64,000 nt of DNA from contig OZ231127.1 of assembly GCA_965153355.1 (NCBI GenBank), positions 45,818,001 to 45,882,000 on the forward strand, in the 5' to 3' direction. Positions 40,557 to 52,306 of the stretch are shown piece after piece. Made by a program: the position numbers and the translations under genes. Every line of letters begins with the position of its first letter. Positions within the stretch are counted from its first letter, which is position 1. Source of the stretch: Flaccisagitta enflata (Eukaryota; Chaetognatha; Sagittoidea; Aphragmophora). The notes under the pieces are model-generated. The model was not told where the DNA came from, did no database searches, and worked only from the letters and a program-made list of their open reading frames with translations.

Positions 40557-41218
40557 AAAAGTTGAAGTCACTCTTCGACTTTTTGACATATTCAAGAGAA
40601 ACATGGTTTTCATTTTCTTATGCGGAAATTGCGGGTCTCTTCCGGCTTTTTAAGATTTATTTATGAAAATTGCAGATTGAATTTTTTTCGATTTTTTTTT
40701 TTATTTTGAGTAAGATCAAAAAAGGATTGCATCTATGTTTGTTTGAGCATGCAAATACAACAAAACATGTTTATGAGCATTGCTGCTCATTTGAGAGAAA
40801 TCTAACTCATTTAGCTTTCATTTAGCTCAATTTCTTTTTATTTAAAAACGTGATAAATGAATAGATATTTTGATACATGTTTAAGAAAGCAGATACAAAA
40901 AGCAAATCAGTGAGCATAACTGCTCACCTGTGAAGGTGTTTTTAAGCATTTTAGCTCATTTAGCTCAGTTAGCTCAGTCTTTTTTTTCTGATTTTTAATG
41001 GGATAAATAGGTGTTTTGATAGGAGCATGTAAATACAAGAAAGCATGTCAGTTAGGATAGCCGATTGTCTGGTAGAGTGATTTTGAGCATTTTAGCTCAT
41101 CTAAGCTCATTTGGCTCAGTCCTTTTTAGATGCATTCCTCGACATCTCTATAATAGGCTGTGTCCATTGGTGTCTGTCGATTAGTAATGCTCATTAAAAA
41201 CATCAAAATCATGCATTT
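40557..41218. other. AT-rich DNA with degenerate TTTAGCTCA phrases
   Basis: Two or three diverged copies of a roughly 190-bp phrase (GAGCATT...TTAGCTCA, AGCATGTAAATACAA) are visible at 40745-41120. No gene. Confidence 0.45.
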
Positions 41219-41574
41219 TTTAATAGAGAAATAGTTCTAACCCATTCATAAATGACATTCATTCATTAAAAAACATTCATTCATAAAAAAACATTCATTC
41301 ATAAACATTCATTCATAAAACAACCGTCATTCATAAAAACATTCATTCATAAAAAGCATTCATTCACCAAAAACATTTATTCAAGAGGACGCATCGTTGG
41401 CCTGTGATCTTGTTTTCTCTGATTTTCAGTGCAATCAATACATACAATTGCTCTTGATTTGATCTAATCGAGAAAAAAAATTTGCAGTGACTAAAGATAA
41501 AAGCTTGGTGAAAAGAGACCAATGCTTACGACTTTTTTCCTCACGGCGACAGCCGCCATTACTGGTAACCTAAT

Positions 41575-41775
41575 ATGTCATACTTAGTAAGCTGATTAGT
41601 CACACTTTAAAAGAAGGCTGGTATGTGATACCTAGTAAGCTGATATGTCTTACTAAGCTGATATTTTACACTTTGTAAGCTGATATGTGATACCTAGTAT
41701 GCTAATATATCATACTGAGCAGATGTTTGATGCCTAGTAAGCTAGTATGAGATACCTAGTAAGCTGATATGACGA
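41575..41775 (+). repeat. Minisatellite, TAAGCTGATATG type, block 2
   Basis: Same unit as 40371-40556 but inside the fold-back element. Confidence 0.75.
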
Positions 41776-41904
41776 CTGACGAAGCGCACGACTCTGTAAG
41801 CTTCATGATTTTCTTTTTGAAGCTCTTCGAAAGTCGGTTGTCTGTTAAGAAGAGCAATATGAGAAATTGAGGTTTGACAGAGACGCTGCCCCTTGCTGTT
41901 GTTA

Positions 41905-41958
41905 TTGTGGCTGTGGTGCTGGTTGTGGTTGTGGTTGTGGTTGTGGTTGTGGTTGTGG

Positions 41959-42019
<61 letters not shown>

Positions 42020-42023
42020 CGTT

Positions 42024-42058
<35 letters not shown>

Positions 42059-42075
42059 TGTTGTTGTTGTTATTT
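41905..42075 (+). repeat. GTTGTG / GTT / GTC compound trinucleotide repeat
   Basis: It begins as GGTTGT hexamers, becomes pure GTT, then GTC, then GTT again, ending in a T run. The Val, Cys, Leu and Ser homopolymer readings are by-products. Confidence 0.92.
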
Positions 42076-42318
42076 TTTTTTTTTTGCCCCCTAGTTGGGG
42101 CTGCGCGCTAAGTCTTTAATCGCGTGCGACTATCGATGTTTAACCGTTAATGATTAACGGTTAATTAACCATTGATATTTTCATTAATCATTGAAATAGT
42201 TAAATAGGATAAACCGTTAACTGACCTTTAATATTTGATTTTGTTTTGCTTCTACTTGATCATGAAATGATGCTTATTTACAAAAAAAGATTTTCATCCA
42301 TTTCAATCATCCACGCCT

Positions 42319-42620
<302 letters not shown>

Positions 42621-43085
42621 CAGTGCATCACATACTCATTTTTTTTTACAGTTTCTAAGTCTCAGTATGACATCAAACTGTACATTTTATGACTTTTGGG
42701 TAAATTTTCCATTTTTGGATTACTGTATGCTTTGCATGGTAGAAGAAATTAACGGTTGACGGTTGACGGTGAATAATATGAAATTTCAACTGGGGGTCTA
42801 TGATTGATGGATTCATTAACTGTTAGCATCGATACGTGCGAGGGGGCAGGAGCCGGGATTTTTTTTTTTTTTTTTTGCCCATTGAAAGGAAGAAGCGAAA
42901 AAACAAGGCCAAGTAGGCCAACGATACGTCCTTTTGAATGAATGTTTTTATGAATGAAAGTTTTTATGAATGAGAATGTTTTTTATGAATGAAAATCTTT
43001 TATGAATGAATATTTTCTATGAATGAATGTTTTTATTAATGAATGTCACTTATGAATGGGTTAGAACTACTTTTCTGTTGAAAAT

Positions 43086-43970
43086 TAGGCAAATTGGTTG
43101 AAGCGTTTGGCCGTAGCGTTACCAAATATCCCTGGGGTCCAAAAATGCAAAATTTTGGGTCGCATTATTTAAATATTTGAAATTAAATTTTGTCTTTTTG
43201 GGTTAATGTGCCCCTCTGAAAGTTTGTGAATAAGATTGGTACACTTTATGGCAATAGATTCCTGAGTGGGCGCCAATGATTTCAATATTTTCCTTGCACT
43301 AGGCCTTTTTGAAAATCAGGCCAAAATTTTGAGACCCAATTTTGTGGTTTTTTTGCCATAAAATGGAAAAAACTTGGGATTTTTTCAATTTTTTTTTTGT
43401 TTTTTGAGAGTAAATTAGGGTAATATATGCAAGTGAAACCAATTTCAGACTTCCAGCTCAAAAAAACACAATTTTACCCCAAAATTGAAATATAGCCCTT
43501 TTTTTGAAAATAGGCCTAAACTTTAAACGGCAATATCTTCGCTTCCACTGAACCGATTTTGCTGAAATTTTGCATGCAAGTAGAAAAAAGGCATATTTTT
43601 CTTCACCTAAATTTTTATGGTCATCCGTCAACTGGTTTGGCGTCAGCGCCATTTCAAAGTGTTTTTTGGGCAAAAAAACGCGTTTTTGAACGGGGTACAC
43701 TTAAAAATCAGACGTGTACCCCGTCTAGTCTTGTTCAGCACGAAAAACTGACCCCGTATGCAAATTTTCACGCTTTGCCCCAAAAACGCCGAGTTCTTTT
43801 CCTTAAATCCTAGACTAAAAGACTCACAGCTGCTTGGAGAAACTGAGACTCGTGGCGAACGCTGACAGACACCCTTCAAGTTAACTGAGCCGCCGAGCAC
43901 ATTAATTAGTCGGAACAACTGATATGACGATGCAGGTTTGACCGTTGTAGTAGTGATGCACAATTAACAA
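43086..43970. other. No recognisable gene; short shared repeat
   Basis: AT-rich non-coding DNA. 43821-43868 (GACTCACAGCTGCTTGG and onward) matches 53703-53750 at about nine of ten bases, so both are fragments of one dispersed element. Confidence 0.5.
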
Positions 43971-43978
43971 ACAAGGTA

Positions 43979-44165
43979 CAGTGGAGCACCGCTAGAGCGC
44001 ACCGCCCTGCTAATAAGGCACGTAGCTCATAGTCTCCAAGAGATATTGTAATTATTTTTTTTATAGCGATCAGGCAGCCAGCAGCCTCGATATTAGGCAT
44101 AATTTTGCTCAGTCCTATGGCATGCGCTCTTGTGAATTCATGAAGCTAAGCTAAGCCCACTCCAA
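43979..44165. repeat. Possible pogo/mariner-type terminus
   Basis: ACAGTGGAGCACCGCTAGAG resembles the CAGTGGAACCCCGCTATAAC style of pogo-like terminal repeats. A related terminus lies at 49577-49625. No transposase frame is nearby. Confidence 0.3.
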
Positions 44166-44363
44166 CTACCATAGGATTCAAGGGGAGCTTCGTTGGAGAA
44201 AATTTGAAAGGCTTTTATCATTGTAGAATGGGGCGGCGGCAATTTAAAGGTCATGTAATCATCTGAGCGGGGCCCTAGGCTTGAGAGCTACCGCAGGGCC
44301 CCCCGCTACACTCCCTGCTGCTCCCATTGCAGGGAAAAGAGACAAAAGATCTTTTGAGGCATC

Positions 44364-44405
44364 GAGCTTGTTCTTTTTTTCTTTCTTTCTTTCTTTTCCT
44401 TTCCT

Positions 44406-44465
<60 letters not shown>

Positions 44466-44510
44466 TCGTTCTTTTTTTCTTTCTTTTTTCTTTGTTATTT
44501 TTCCTTCTTC
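44364..44510. repeat. (TTTC)n microsatellite
   Basis: A TTTC tract inside the entry flank of the family B cluster; Phe/Leu/Ser and Lys/Glu readings are artefacts. Confidence 0.9.
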
Positions 44511-44519
44511 TTACTTTTT

Positions 44520-44880
44520 TCCCCTTTTTGGGCAGCAGCCCCAAAGGGGGAATTTTCTCCTTCTCCTCCTTCTCCGTACCCCCCCCACCTCCAGGCCCAT
44601 ATCTCAGCCTCAAAGCCCATACATATCCCGGTCTTGAGGCCCAAATCCCAGTCTCGAGGTCCAAATCCCAACCTCAAGGCCCAAATTCCATTTTACAGTC
44701 AAAATCCTATCTTTAAGGCCCGAATTCCATCCTTAAGGGATTTGGGCCTCAAGACAGGATTTGGGCCTGAGGAGCTGGGATATGGGCTTTGAGGCTGAGA
44801 TATAGGCCTGGAGGTGGGGGGAGGAACAGAGGAGGAGAAGGAGAAAATTCCCCGTGTGAAAGCGCATGGTCTCCCGACCC
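44520..44880. repeat. Family B fold-back element, cluster copy 1
   Basis: GGGCAGCAGCCCCAAAGGGG with a GAGAATTTTCTCCTTC-type stretch opens it, and GGAGAAGGAGAAAATTCCCC with CCCTTTGGGACGCTGCC closes it in inverse. The halves, each a GGCCCAAATCCCAGTCTC-type VNTR, meet near 44735, so the whole copy is a hairpin. Confidence 0.75.
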
Positions 44881-44984
44881 TTTGGGACGCTGCCTGCTCC
44901 CCTTCAACCTTCATGCACAAGCTACTAAGGCGGGGGCACGGGTGCCGCCCCTGACTGTCTAACGCTTTCATGACTATTTCCCCT

Positions 44985-45485
44985 CTTTTTGGGCAGCGGC
45001 CCCAAAGGGCCAATGTCCTGTAGAACACAGGGGGGATTTCGAGACTTCTGTCCATCCGTCCTTCCGTCCTTCCGTCCGTCCGTCTGTCTCCCCCCATTGA
45101 CTATCAAGGCCTCGCGTTAGCCCTCCCAGGCCTCAATTTAGCCCTCCAGGCCTCAAATTAGCCCTCTTGGCTTCAAATCAGCCCCCCTTTATGCCACAAG
45201 TCTGCCCTCCAGACCCCAAATCTGCCCTCCAGACCTTCAATCAGCCCTCCAAGCATAAAACCAGCCCTCCAAACCTCAAATCTGCTCTCCAAGCCTTAAT
45301 TTTGCCCTCCATCCCTCAAATATGCATTCAGTGGCCTAAATTAGCCCCTCAGGACGGACGGACGTCTGGAAATCCCCCCTGTGTTCTACAGGACATCGGC
45401 CCTTTGGGGCCGCTGCCCTGCTCTCACTCCACCTCTTTACTGGATCACTCCCAGCAGGGCATTGGGTACCGCTGACCATGTGCGT
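44985..45485. repeat. Family B fold-back element, cluster copy 2
   Basis: Left arm GGCAGCGGCCCCAAAGGG with GTCCTGTAGAACACAGG (45011-45031), GTCC-type tract, VNTR of GCCCTCCAGGCCTCAAAT type (45110-45340), right arm CCTGTGTTCTACAGGACATC with GGGGCCGCTGCCCTGC (45379-45422), then the GGTACCGCTGACCATG flank. Confidence 0.8.
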
Positions 45486-45539
45486 CCTTGGATGACTAGT
45501 TCTTCTCACTTTTTGGGCAAGCGGCGAGAGAATCGTGAC

Positions 45540-45850
45540 CTATCTTTCACACATATGGGGTTTCTCCTCCTCCTCCTCCTTCCTCATCTCGTCCCCCTCA
45601 ATCCCAATCTAGAGGCCCAAATCCCAGTCTCCAGGCCGTCCCAGTCTTGAGCTAGTCCAACCTCAGGCCCAGATCTAGCCTCACAGGCCTAAATCCTGGG
45701 CCTCAAGACCGGGATTTGGGCCTTGAGACCCAGAGGTGAGCCTCGAGTGGGATTTGAGAGATGTGAGGAGGAAGAGAAGGAGAAGGAGGAAGAAGCCCCT
45801 GCTATGTGAAAGCATAGGTCATTGACGCTTTAGGGCCGCTGCCCTGCTCC
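45540..45850. repeat. Family B fold-back element, cluster copy 3
   Basis: Two halves (GGCCCAAATCCCAGTCTC and its inverse GACCGGGATTTGGGCC) face each other around 45690, flanked by CTCCTCCTCC and GGAGAAGGAGG stretches and by the GTGACCTAT / ATAGGTCAT pair. Confidence 0.7.
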
Positions 45851-45924
45851 CTCCTTCTGACCTAGCCTAACTACTAAAGGCAGAGACATGATGTGACCAT
45901 CCCAAACCTTACTGCGACCGTCTT

Positions 45925-46425
45925 CCTGTTTGGGCAGCGACCCCGAAGGGAACAGGGTCCTGTAGAACACAGGGGACTTTCATTCGTTTGTTAAGTTCGT
46001 CCCATGTCCATCTGTCAGTCCCCCCAGGCCCTCTCATGCCTGAAATCTGCCCTCTCAGGCCTGAAATCTATTCTCTCAGGCCTGAAATCTGCCCTCACAG
46101 GCCTTGAATCTCAGAGGGCGGATTTTAGGTCCGAGACAGGTTTCAGGCCTGAGATGCCAGATTCCGTGTCTGAGAGGGCAGATTTCAAACCTGAGAGGAG
46201 CTGAGGGGGACTAACGGATGTATGAATGGACAGATGAATGAAAGTCCCCATATGTTCTAACGGATATATGAATGGGCAGATGAACGAAAGTCCTCATGTG
46301 TTCTACAGGACTTTGTCCCCTTCGGGGCCGCTGCCCTGCCTCTCATTCCAATTTACAACCATGCAAAGCAGGGCAACGGGTATCGCTGACCACGTATTGC
46401 CCTTGGGCGACCTGTTTCTAAGGGG
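45925..46425. repeat. Family B fold-back element, cluster copy 4
   Basis: Left arm GGCAGCGACCCCGAAGGG with GTCCTGTAGAACACAGGGG (about 45933-45977), a VNTR of CTCAGGCCTGAAATCTGCC type that itself reverses near 46115, a duplicated GAATGGACAGATGAATGAAAG stretch, then TGTGTTCTACAGGACTTTG and GGGGCCGCTGCCCTGCC (46298-46341). The usual CGCTGACCACG and CTTGGGCGACCTG flank closes it. Confidence 0.8.
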
Positions 46426-47050
46426 TAGTTGCAGTACCGCGGGGCCTAAGCCTTATAAGCCTAATGGGTGATCCGACTCAGGTAATCATCCTACCCTATT
46501 GACCAATTGACATGACCTTTCAACGCAATGACAATGGCCACATTAAAAGTAACGTGATCTGTATAGCAGATCATAGAGATCACAGAGATCTATATAGCAG
46601 ATCATAGAGACTTACCAGAAATGGGAATTTCATCAAATGGATTCTCGGCCATTTTGCCGCGTGGGTCTGTTTCATTTATTCAGTCTTTTTTTTTTCATCC
46701 GATGGTGGTTTTTTGTTTTCGTTTTTGTTTTTTGTTTTTTTTTTCTTCTTAGATAGACCGTCAACCTTGTTAATGTCAAGCGTTTTTCCTCTTGAAGTGA
46801 AAAATAAAATCTATCGACGCTTATCATGATATTTTGGAAATCCCAAATTGGAATAAAAAAAAAAGAATATGCCTTAAGTTGCCTCAAGTTGACTTTTTTT
46901 ATCGTGAGAAATCGTTTATTTTTTTGCAGCTGATATAGGACCATTTTGAAAAGACATTTAAAATGTCACCATGTCCGGTAACAGTTCCAAAAGTTGAATT
47001 CTTTTAAAACTACGAGTCCCACTTTGTAGAACGACCTTTCAACAGAAGCG
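46426..47050. other. No recognisable gene
   Basis: It contains a direct repeat of a 30-bp phrase (ATAGCAGATCATAGAGA, near 46550-46610) and T-rich stretches; nothing coding is supported. Confidence 0.45.
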
Positions 47051-47054
47051 TTCT

Positions 47055-47280
47055 GGCTTTGAAACAAGTGACGCGGGGTCACATTATTGTTGCAGACGGG
47101 TGGGCAGGGGCATCCAACCCCCATCCACACCACACGCCCCCACACCAACACACCTACTTTTAAAAACATCTGAAACACTCGTTTTTCCACTTTTCGACTC
47201 GTGGGTTACGGACGGACCGACAGACGGACCGACAAGACAAGGCCTCTTATAGATTTGCATGTCCGCAACTAAAAAAAAGG
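47055..47280 (+). repeat. Family A repeat, variant subfamily
   Basis: It starts GCGGGGTCACATTATTGTTG with GACGGGTGGGCAGGGGC and a CCAACCCCCA stretch, continues into a GACG/GACC tract, and ends with a degraded hairpin (GCATGTCCGCAACT) and an A run. The copy at 62421-62668 is of the same subtype. Confidence 0.75.
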
Positions 47281-47655
47281 CAATTAGTCCAGGGTTACAT
47301 CATCGTCACCGACGGCAGAGGGGTTGGAAAATGCACTATTCAACTCGCTTGAAAGGGCTATTAAATTTCAAATCCTACTAAGTACTATGATCCATACGCT
47401 CAAATATGTCATTCATCTATTACATGTCTCACGATGTCTTCACGATGTCCTCACGATTCACAAATCAAATAACTTAATGTTTGATGATTACAGGGGCGTA
47501 GGGGAGTAAGATTTTTTAATGCTGCTACCCTCAACTCTGGGTTCGACAAATTTTGTGTCCTAACATAAACTAACAACTGTTTTTATTCTAAGACTGTGGG
47601 AAACAGTGATTACTGATTACTGCCATCGTTTTATAATAAACAACTTACTTTTGCT
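47281..47655. other. No recognisable gene
   Basis: AT-rich DNA between repeats. Confidence 0.4.
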
Positions 47656-47659
47656 TACT

Positions 47660-48275
47660 CTCTCCCTTTTGGGCAGCGGCCCCAGGGGGGCCGATGACCT
47701 ATGATTCCACATAGGGCAAATTTTTTTGTATCTGTCTGTCCCCCCCAAGCCTAGATCATGGCCTCCTGGGCCTTAAATTAGGCCTCTCAGACCCCAAATC
47801 AGGCTTCTCAGATCCAAAATAAGGCCTTCCAAACCTCAATTTAAACCTCTCAGAACCTCAATCAGGCCTTTCAGACCTCAAATCAGGTTTTCCAGACTTC
47901 AACTTAGGCCTCTTAGAACCCCAATCAGGCCTTTCAGATCCAAAATCAGGCCTTGATAGACCCAGATCAGGCTTTCCCATAATCACGCTTCGAGCCTTTA
48001 TCAAACACAAAATCAGGCCCTTAAGCCCAAAAACCAGCTTCTCAAACCTCTAAGACCTCAAGTTAGACATCTTAGACCTCAAATCAGGCAACTCAGACCT
48101 CAAATCAGGCTACTTAGACACAAAATCAGATATCAGAAACCCTGCAATTTACCAGCATGGAATCATAGGTCATCTGCCCCTCGGGGGCCGCTGCCCTACT
48201 CATCATCTCTGCCAATATAAACTAACATAGGGGCATCGGGTACCGCTGACCATGTAACGCTTTTGCGACTATTTT
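47660..48275. repeat. Family B fold-back element, diverged
   Basis: Arms GGGCAGCGGCCCCAGGGGGG with GATGACCTATGATTCCA (47669-47710) face TGGAATCATAGGTCATC with GGGGGCCGCTGCCCTAC (48160-48205). Between them is a VNTR of about 20 bp (TCAGACCTCAAATCAGGC type, 47755-48130). The CTGTAGAACACAGG motif is replaced in both arms by a matching TATGATTCCA/TGGAATCATA pair, so the two arms changed together. Confidence 0.8.
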
Positions 48276-48560
48276 TCCTTTTTTCCTTTTTTTTTCTTTA
48301 CTTTTTCTTCTTTTTTTCCCCTTCTTTCCTCTTTTTTTTTTCTAGAAGAAATTAGTGTCCGACAAATTTGGTGTCCCAACAAAAGGTACTGCCATGGAAG
48401 CAGTGGCAGTACCTTCCCCTACGTCCCTGATCCTGAAGTGAAGTGGGGGATAGCAGTCAAATTCAGCTTTTTCTTGCGCCGTATCATGTCTTGACATAAT
48501 TGCCTTACATGAGAAATTTTAACTCAATTACTAGTGAATGAATTTAGGGCAAAGCTTATT
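48276..48560. other. T-rich low-complexity DNA
   Basis: TTTTC runs then AT-rich sequence; no gene. Confidence 0.4.
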
Positions 48561-48760
48561 ACGCGGGGTTACAATATCGGCGGAGGCGAGAATGCGCGTT
48601 TTATTTTTATTTTTAATTTTAGTCGCGGACACGCGACTCTACACCTTGGTCCGTCGGTCGGTCACATTTTTGAATTCCGAGCGATTTTCGCATTGTTGCT
48701 CCTGCCCAACCGTCCGCGACTGGATTGCTGTTCATCCGGCATTGTTTATTTTTATCTTTA
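48561..48760 (-). repeat. Family A repeat
   Basis: On plus it has the perfect hairpin AGTCGCGGACACGCGACT at 48621-48638, TCTACACC, a GTCGGTC tract, TTGCTCCTGCCCAACCG, and ends ATTGCTGTTCATCCGGC. An AT-rich flank of TTTTTA repeats follows. Confidence 0.7.
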
Positions 48761-49017
48761 TTTCTATTCTTATTTTTATTTTTAACACTTTTCGTCTTGT
48801 GGGTTTTGGATGGGCCAATGGATGAAAGGACCGACGGTTGGACCTACGGATCATGCGCAAGGGGGAGAGGTTTTGATACTGTTGTTGTAAATGCGAAAAA
48901 TCTTCTTTCACAATGGGTGTAAGAAAACGCGCGCAGGAACATGCAAGAACATGCAGGAATCAGTAAAATGGATGTAAAGTAGGACCCCGCCTCATCGATC
49001 CCATTGGGACTAAGGAT

Positions 49018-49480
49018 TTTTAGTCGCGTGAACGCGACTCTAGAAGCCGCTATGTCGGTCGGTCGGTCGGTCGGTCGGTTGGTAACTTTTTTGAAATATA
49101 GGCTTTATAGTCGTTTTAAAGGTTATTGAAGGTTATTAAAGGTAATTATAGGTAATTTTTGGTAATTATAGGTAATTCTAGGTAATTTTAGGTAATTATA
49201 GGTAAATATAGGTGTTTTAGTAATCTGTATCATATAAGTCAGAAAAGTTGTCTCGGACTATAAATTTATGTAATTGTAGGAAATATAGGAAATAATGGGT
49301 AATTTTAGGTGATTATAGATAGTTTATGGTAATTTGATGTAATTATAGGTATTTACAGGTAGTTTTAGGTAAATGTGGGTAATTATAGGAAGATATAGGT
49401 ACTTAGATATCTTTATTACTTTAATTACCTTAATTACCTTAATTACCTTAATTACCCTTATTAACACGCGACTAAGGTTT
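49018..49480. repeat. Family A end plus GGTAATTATA minisatellite
   Basis: The hairpin AGTCGCGTGAACGCGACT (49022-49039) and a GGTC tract are followed by many AGGTAATTATAGGTAATT-type units (49120-49400), then an inverse set (TTAATTACC, 49418-49465) and ACACGCGACTAAGG. The minisatellite sits between two AGTCGCG-type ends, so it may be internal to a family A element. Confidence 0.65.
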
Positions 49481-49576
49481 GTTGATTTTGTTTACCTTTA
49501 TCTCAGGTACACTTTCAAAAAGAGATAAAATAATATAAAAGACTATTAAATGGGACCTTAAAATATTAACCTTTAT

Positions 49577-49625
49577 TGACGGGGAACCTTTATAAGCGGG
49601 TCTGTTATTGCGGGGTTCCTCTGTA
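49577..49625 (-). repeat. Possible pogo/mariner-type terminus
   Basis: The inverse reads ACAGAGGAACCCCGCAATAA, in the style of pogo-like terminal repeats. No partner end was located. Confidence 0.3.
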
Positions 49626-49679
49626 TTTATACTTAACGTGCACTGTCGTATTATAATTGATAAGGCTAAAACGTCAGGG

Positions 49680-49775
49680 AGTGAATGAATGAATGAATGA
49701 ATGAATGAAAGAAAGAATAAATAAATGAATGAATGAAAGAATGAATCACTTTCTAAAGAAATAAATGAATGAAGA
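49680..49775. repeat. (GAAT)n microsatellite
   Basis: Tetranucleotide tract with GAAA and AAAT interruptions; a second one lies at 50195-50275. Confidence 0.85.
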
Positions 49776-50194
49776 AAACATGTTGATTGTTGTCTAATGT
49801 TGTCATGGGATGCAAATGTTCAATGAGATGACGGACCAACCCACACGGCAAGGTATAGAGTTGTGTGCACACTACTAATTAACAAGGCCGGATACACGGG
49901 CCAAGACAGTGCATCGGTATTAGCAATTCTTAGACCCATCCCTAGCCCTATCAGACCCATCCCAAGCTCTAAGTAGACCCATCCTAGCTCATCAGACCAC
50001 CCTGAATCGAGTGCAATTACCAATCGATTTTCCGTTTGGAAGCGGAATTTTTGTTTATGAAAAATCCCATGTTACAGCTTCTGCTTATCGAAATTTGAGA
50101 AAATTGAATATCAAACGGAAAAATAGACTTTTTTTCTTTCTAACCTTTTTTTTCACATTATGAACGTTACTTATGAATGAACGATTCTATGAAT

Positions 50195-50275
50195 AAATGA
50201 ACGTACTAATGAATGAATGAATGAATGAATGAATGAATGAATGAATGAATGAATGAATGAATGAATAAATGCTTG
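50195..50275. repeat. (GAAT)n microsatellite
   Basis: A nearly pure tract of about 16 units. Confidence 0.9.
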
Positions 50276-50280
50276 AATGA

Positions 50281-50736
50281 AGAATGGTCAAATGTACGAA
50301 AAGAATCAAAAGGTTGATTGCTTTTTTGTTGACAGAACCTCAGATTTTGGGAGTTGGATGTTTGTGTGACCAACCGACCAACCAACCATCAAACGGACAT
50401 GTCTCATACAGGGGTGAGGATGTATTTAGAAATACGCCGATTGAAATCGGTAGCACTTCTATGTTTGCAAATAAGTGACAAAAGGAGTGACGTAACGTAT
50501 TCAATCACCACCAAAGAAAGGACTGGCTGCGCTATAGAAAAAAATGATGTAACAGCTTAAAAATCAATCCAGCCCTAAAAACTCAATGAAGAAATGAGCG
50601 ATATGCCCGTTCATGAGGTCATAAACGAAAATTCTGGGGTCTCCGCCTCCCAAATCCATCACCATACCACAACTCCATTCTCATCCCCAAATCCATTAAA
50701 CTAGACAACAACGGACACATCTCACTCACCAGCACC
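50281..50736. other. Region upstream of the proline-rich open frame
   Basis: 50340-50410 carries a family A-like ACCGACCAACC fragment. From about 50630 the base composition shifts to C-rich, continuing into the open frame, which suggests the transcribed unit begins near there. Confidence 0.35.
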
Positions 50737-52306
50737 ATGCCCATCCTCCCTCCCGTCCCTCAAACAGAAGACCCGGCCATCATAGAAGCAGACATGAAGT
50801 CATTCTACGCAATACTCACACGCCAACGCACCTTCCTTAAAGAAAAACACGAACAATGGTCTAAAACTGGTAAAATCGACCCCGCCCAACAAAAATGGCT
50901 CGCAGCCGGCCAAGCCCACGTCGACCTGTGGTTCTCCATCTCTAAAGAAGTCTTCCGCGAGCGTTTTAAGATCGCCCTCGCCGCGGGAAAACCCAACCCA
51001 TCCCTCCCTCCTCTCGAAGAATCTCGCTCCTTTTACGGAGAATACCTCGCATCCATCAACGCAGACCACACCATCTTCGAGCTCTTCGATCCCATCATGC
51101 CGCCAACCGCATCCACAGCTCCTCCTCCTCCTCCTCCGCCGTCCACCCAACACCCTCCTCCACCTCCATCCCAACATCTTCCTCCGGCATCCACTCAACA
51201 TCCTCCTCCTCCTCAGACAAAACCTCCAGCCAAGTCAACTCCCATCCGTCATCCTCCTCCTCCTCAGCAAACGCCACCGGCAAAATCATCCTCCACCAAA
51301 CCTCCTCCTCCTCCCCCTGCATGCACAACCCAACCACCTTCCACCCGCCAACCTCCTCCAGCCAAGACGTCTCCCCGCACTCCTCTCCTTCCTCTACCAC
51401 CCAAAGAAACCCGCTACTCCTCCGCCAAGTCTCACCAGCACTTGAAGCCTCGCCACACCACTCATGACACAATCTGCACAACAAAAACGTTCCAGAAGCC
51501 CCATCCGCCCTCCTCCTGATCCGCCAACCTCCTCATCATCATCATCATTCCGACCTCCTCCTCCTCCTCCATCAACCCGCCAACGCCCTCCTCCCCTCAT
51601 GTCAACTCCCGTCGCCAAAGATTCACTCAACACCTCATCCCGTCTCCGCTCATCCTCTACATCATCCAGACGTCAATCTCCCCCTCCTCCATCATCAAAT
51701 ATCCAACGTCAATCTCATCCTCCATCATCATCAACATCCCGGCGCCATTCACCTCCACCATCATCGTCTTCAGCCTCAAGACATCCAACCCTCCAGTCGT
51801 CATCAGCATCACCCGTTCTTCCCCGCTCCTCATCCTCATCCTCCTCCCGTCTTCCTCCTTCTTCCTCCCCGCGCGAGCCGGTGGGCCATTGTCCACGACA
51901 AGGGTCCGCCGCCGGTCCGACCGCGGAGAGGCAGGGGACAGACGACGTCCTCAGACGCCTCGCAAAGCTGGAGTTGGAGAATTGCGAACTGAAGAAAACC
52001 GTCACTAACCAACGAAGAGACATAAACAATTTGAAACAACCACCACAACAGCGCACCACGTCCTCATCCTCCCACTCCTCCTCCCACGACAGAGACTTCA
52101 CTTCCGAACGACAAGACTATCGCAACGCCCAAACGGAAGCAAAAACCTCCTCTCACAGACACATTGTCTATAAAGAAGACCATCGCCCCGCCTCATGGGA
52201 AGAAGAAACGCGCCACGTCACCCCCGCCGACGACGACGAGACATGGAATCTCGACCCCCCACCAAAAAGAGCAGCGCATCGTGGAGGCGCCAGCGGATCT
52301 GGGTGA
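50737..52306 (+). CDS. Proline-rich, coiled-coil protein of unknown function, probable frameshift
   Basis: Two overlapping open frames, 50737-51519 and 51464-52306, read as one protein broken by a one-base indel, probably in the A run at 51482-51486: the Pro/Ser-rich character continues unchanged (KRSRSPIRPPPDPPTSSSS). The first 115 residues look globular (MKSFYAILTRQRTFLKEKHEQW; QAHVDLWFSISKEVFRERF), then proline blocks, then Ser/Arg-rich sequence, then a heptad coiled coil (LRRLAKLELENCELKK), then an acidic end. The final TGA lies within a perfect donor, TCTGG|GTGAGT, so it may be an exon end. The shape recalls a gag or ORF1 protein, but no zinc knuckle or polymerase follows. C-ending codons dominate, unlike the other genes here. 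Confidence 0.5.
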
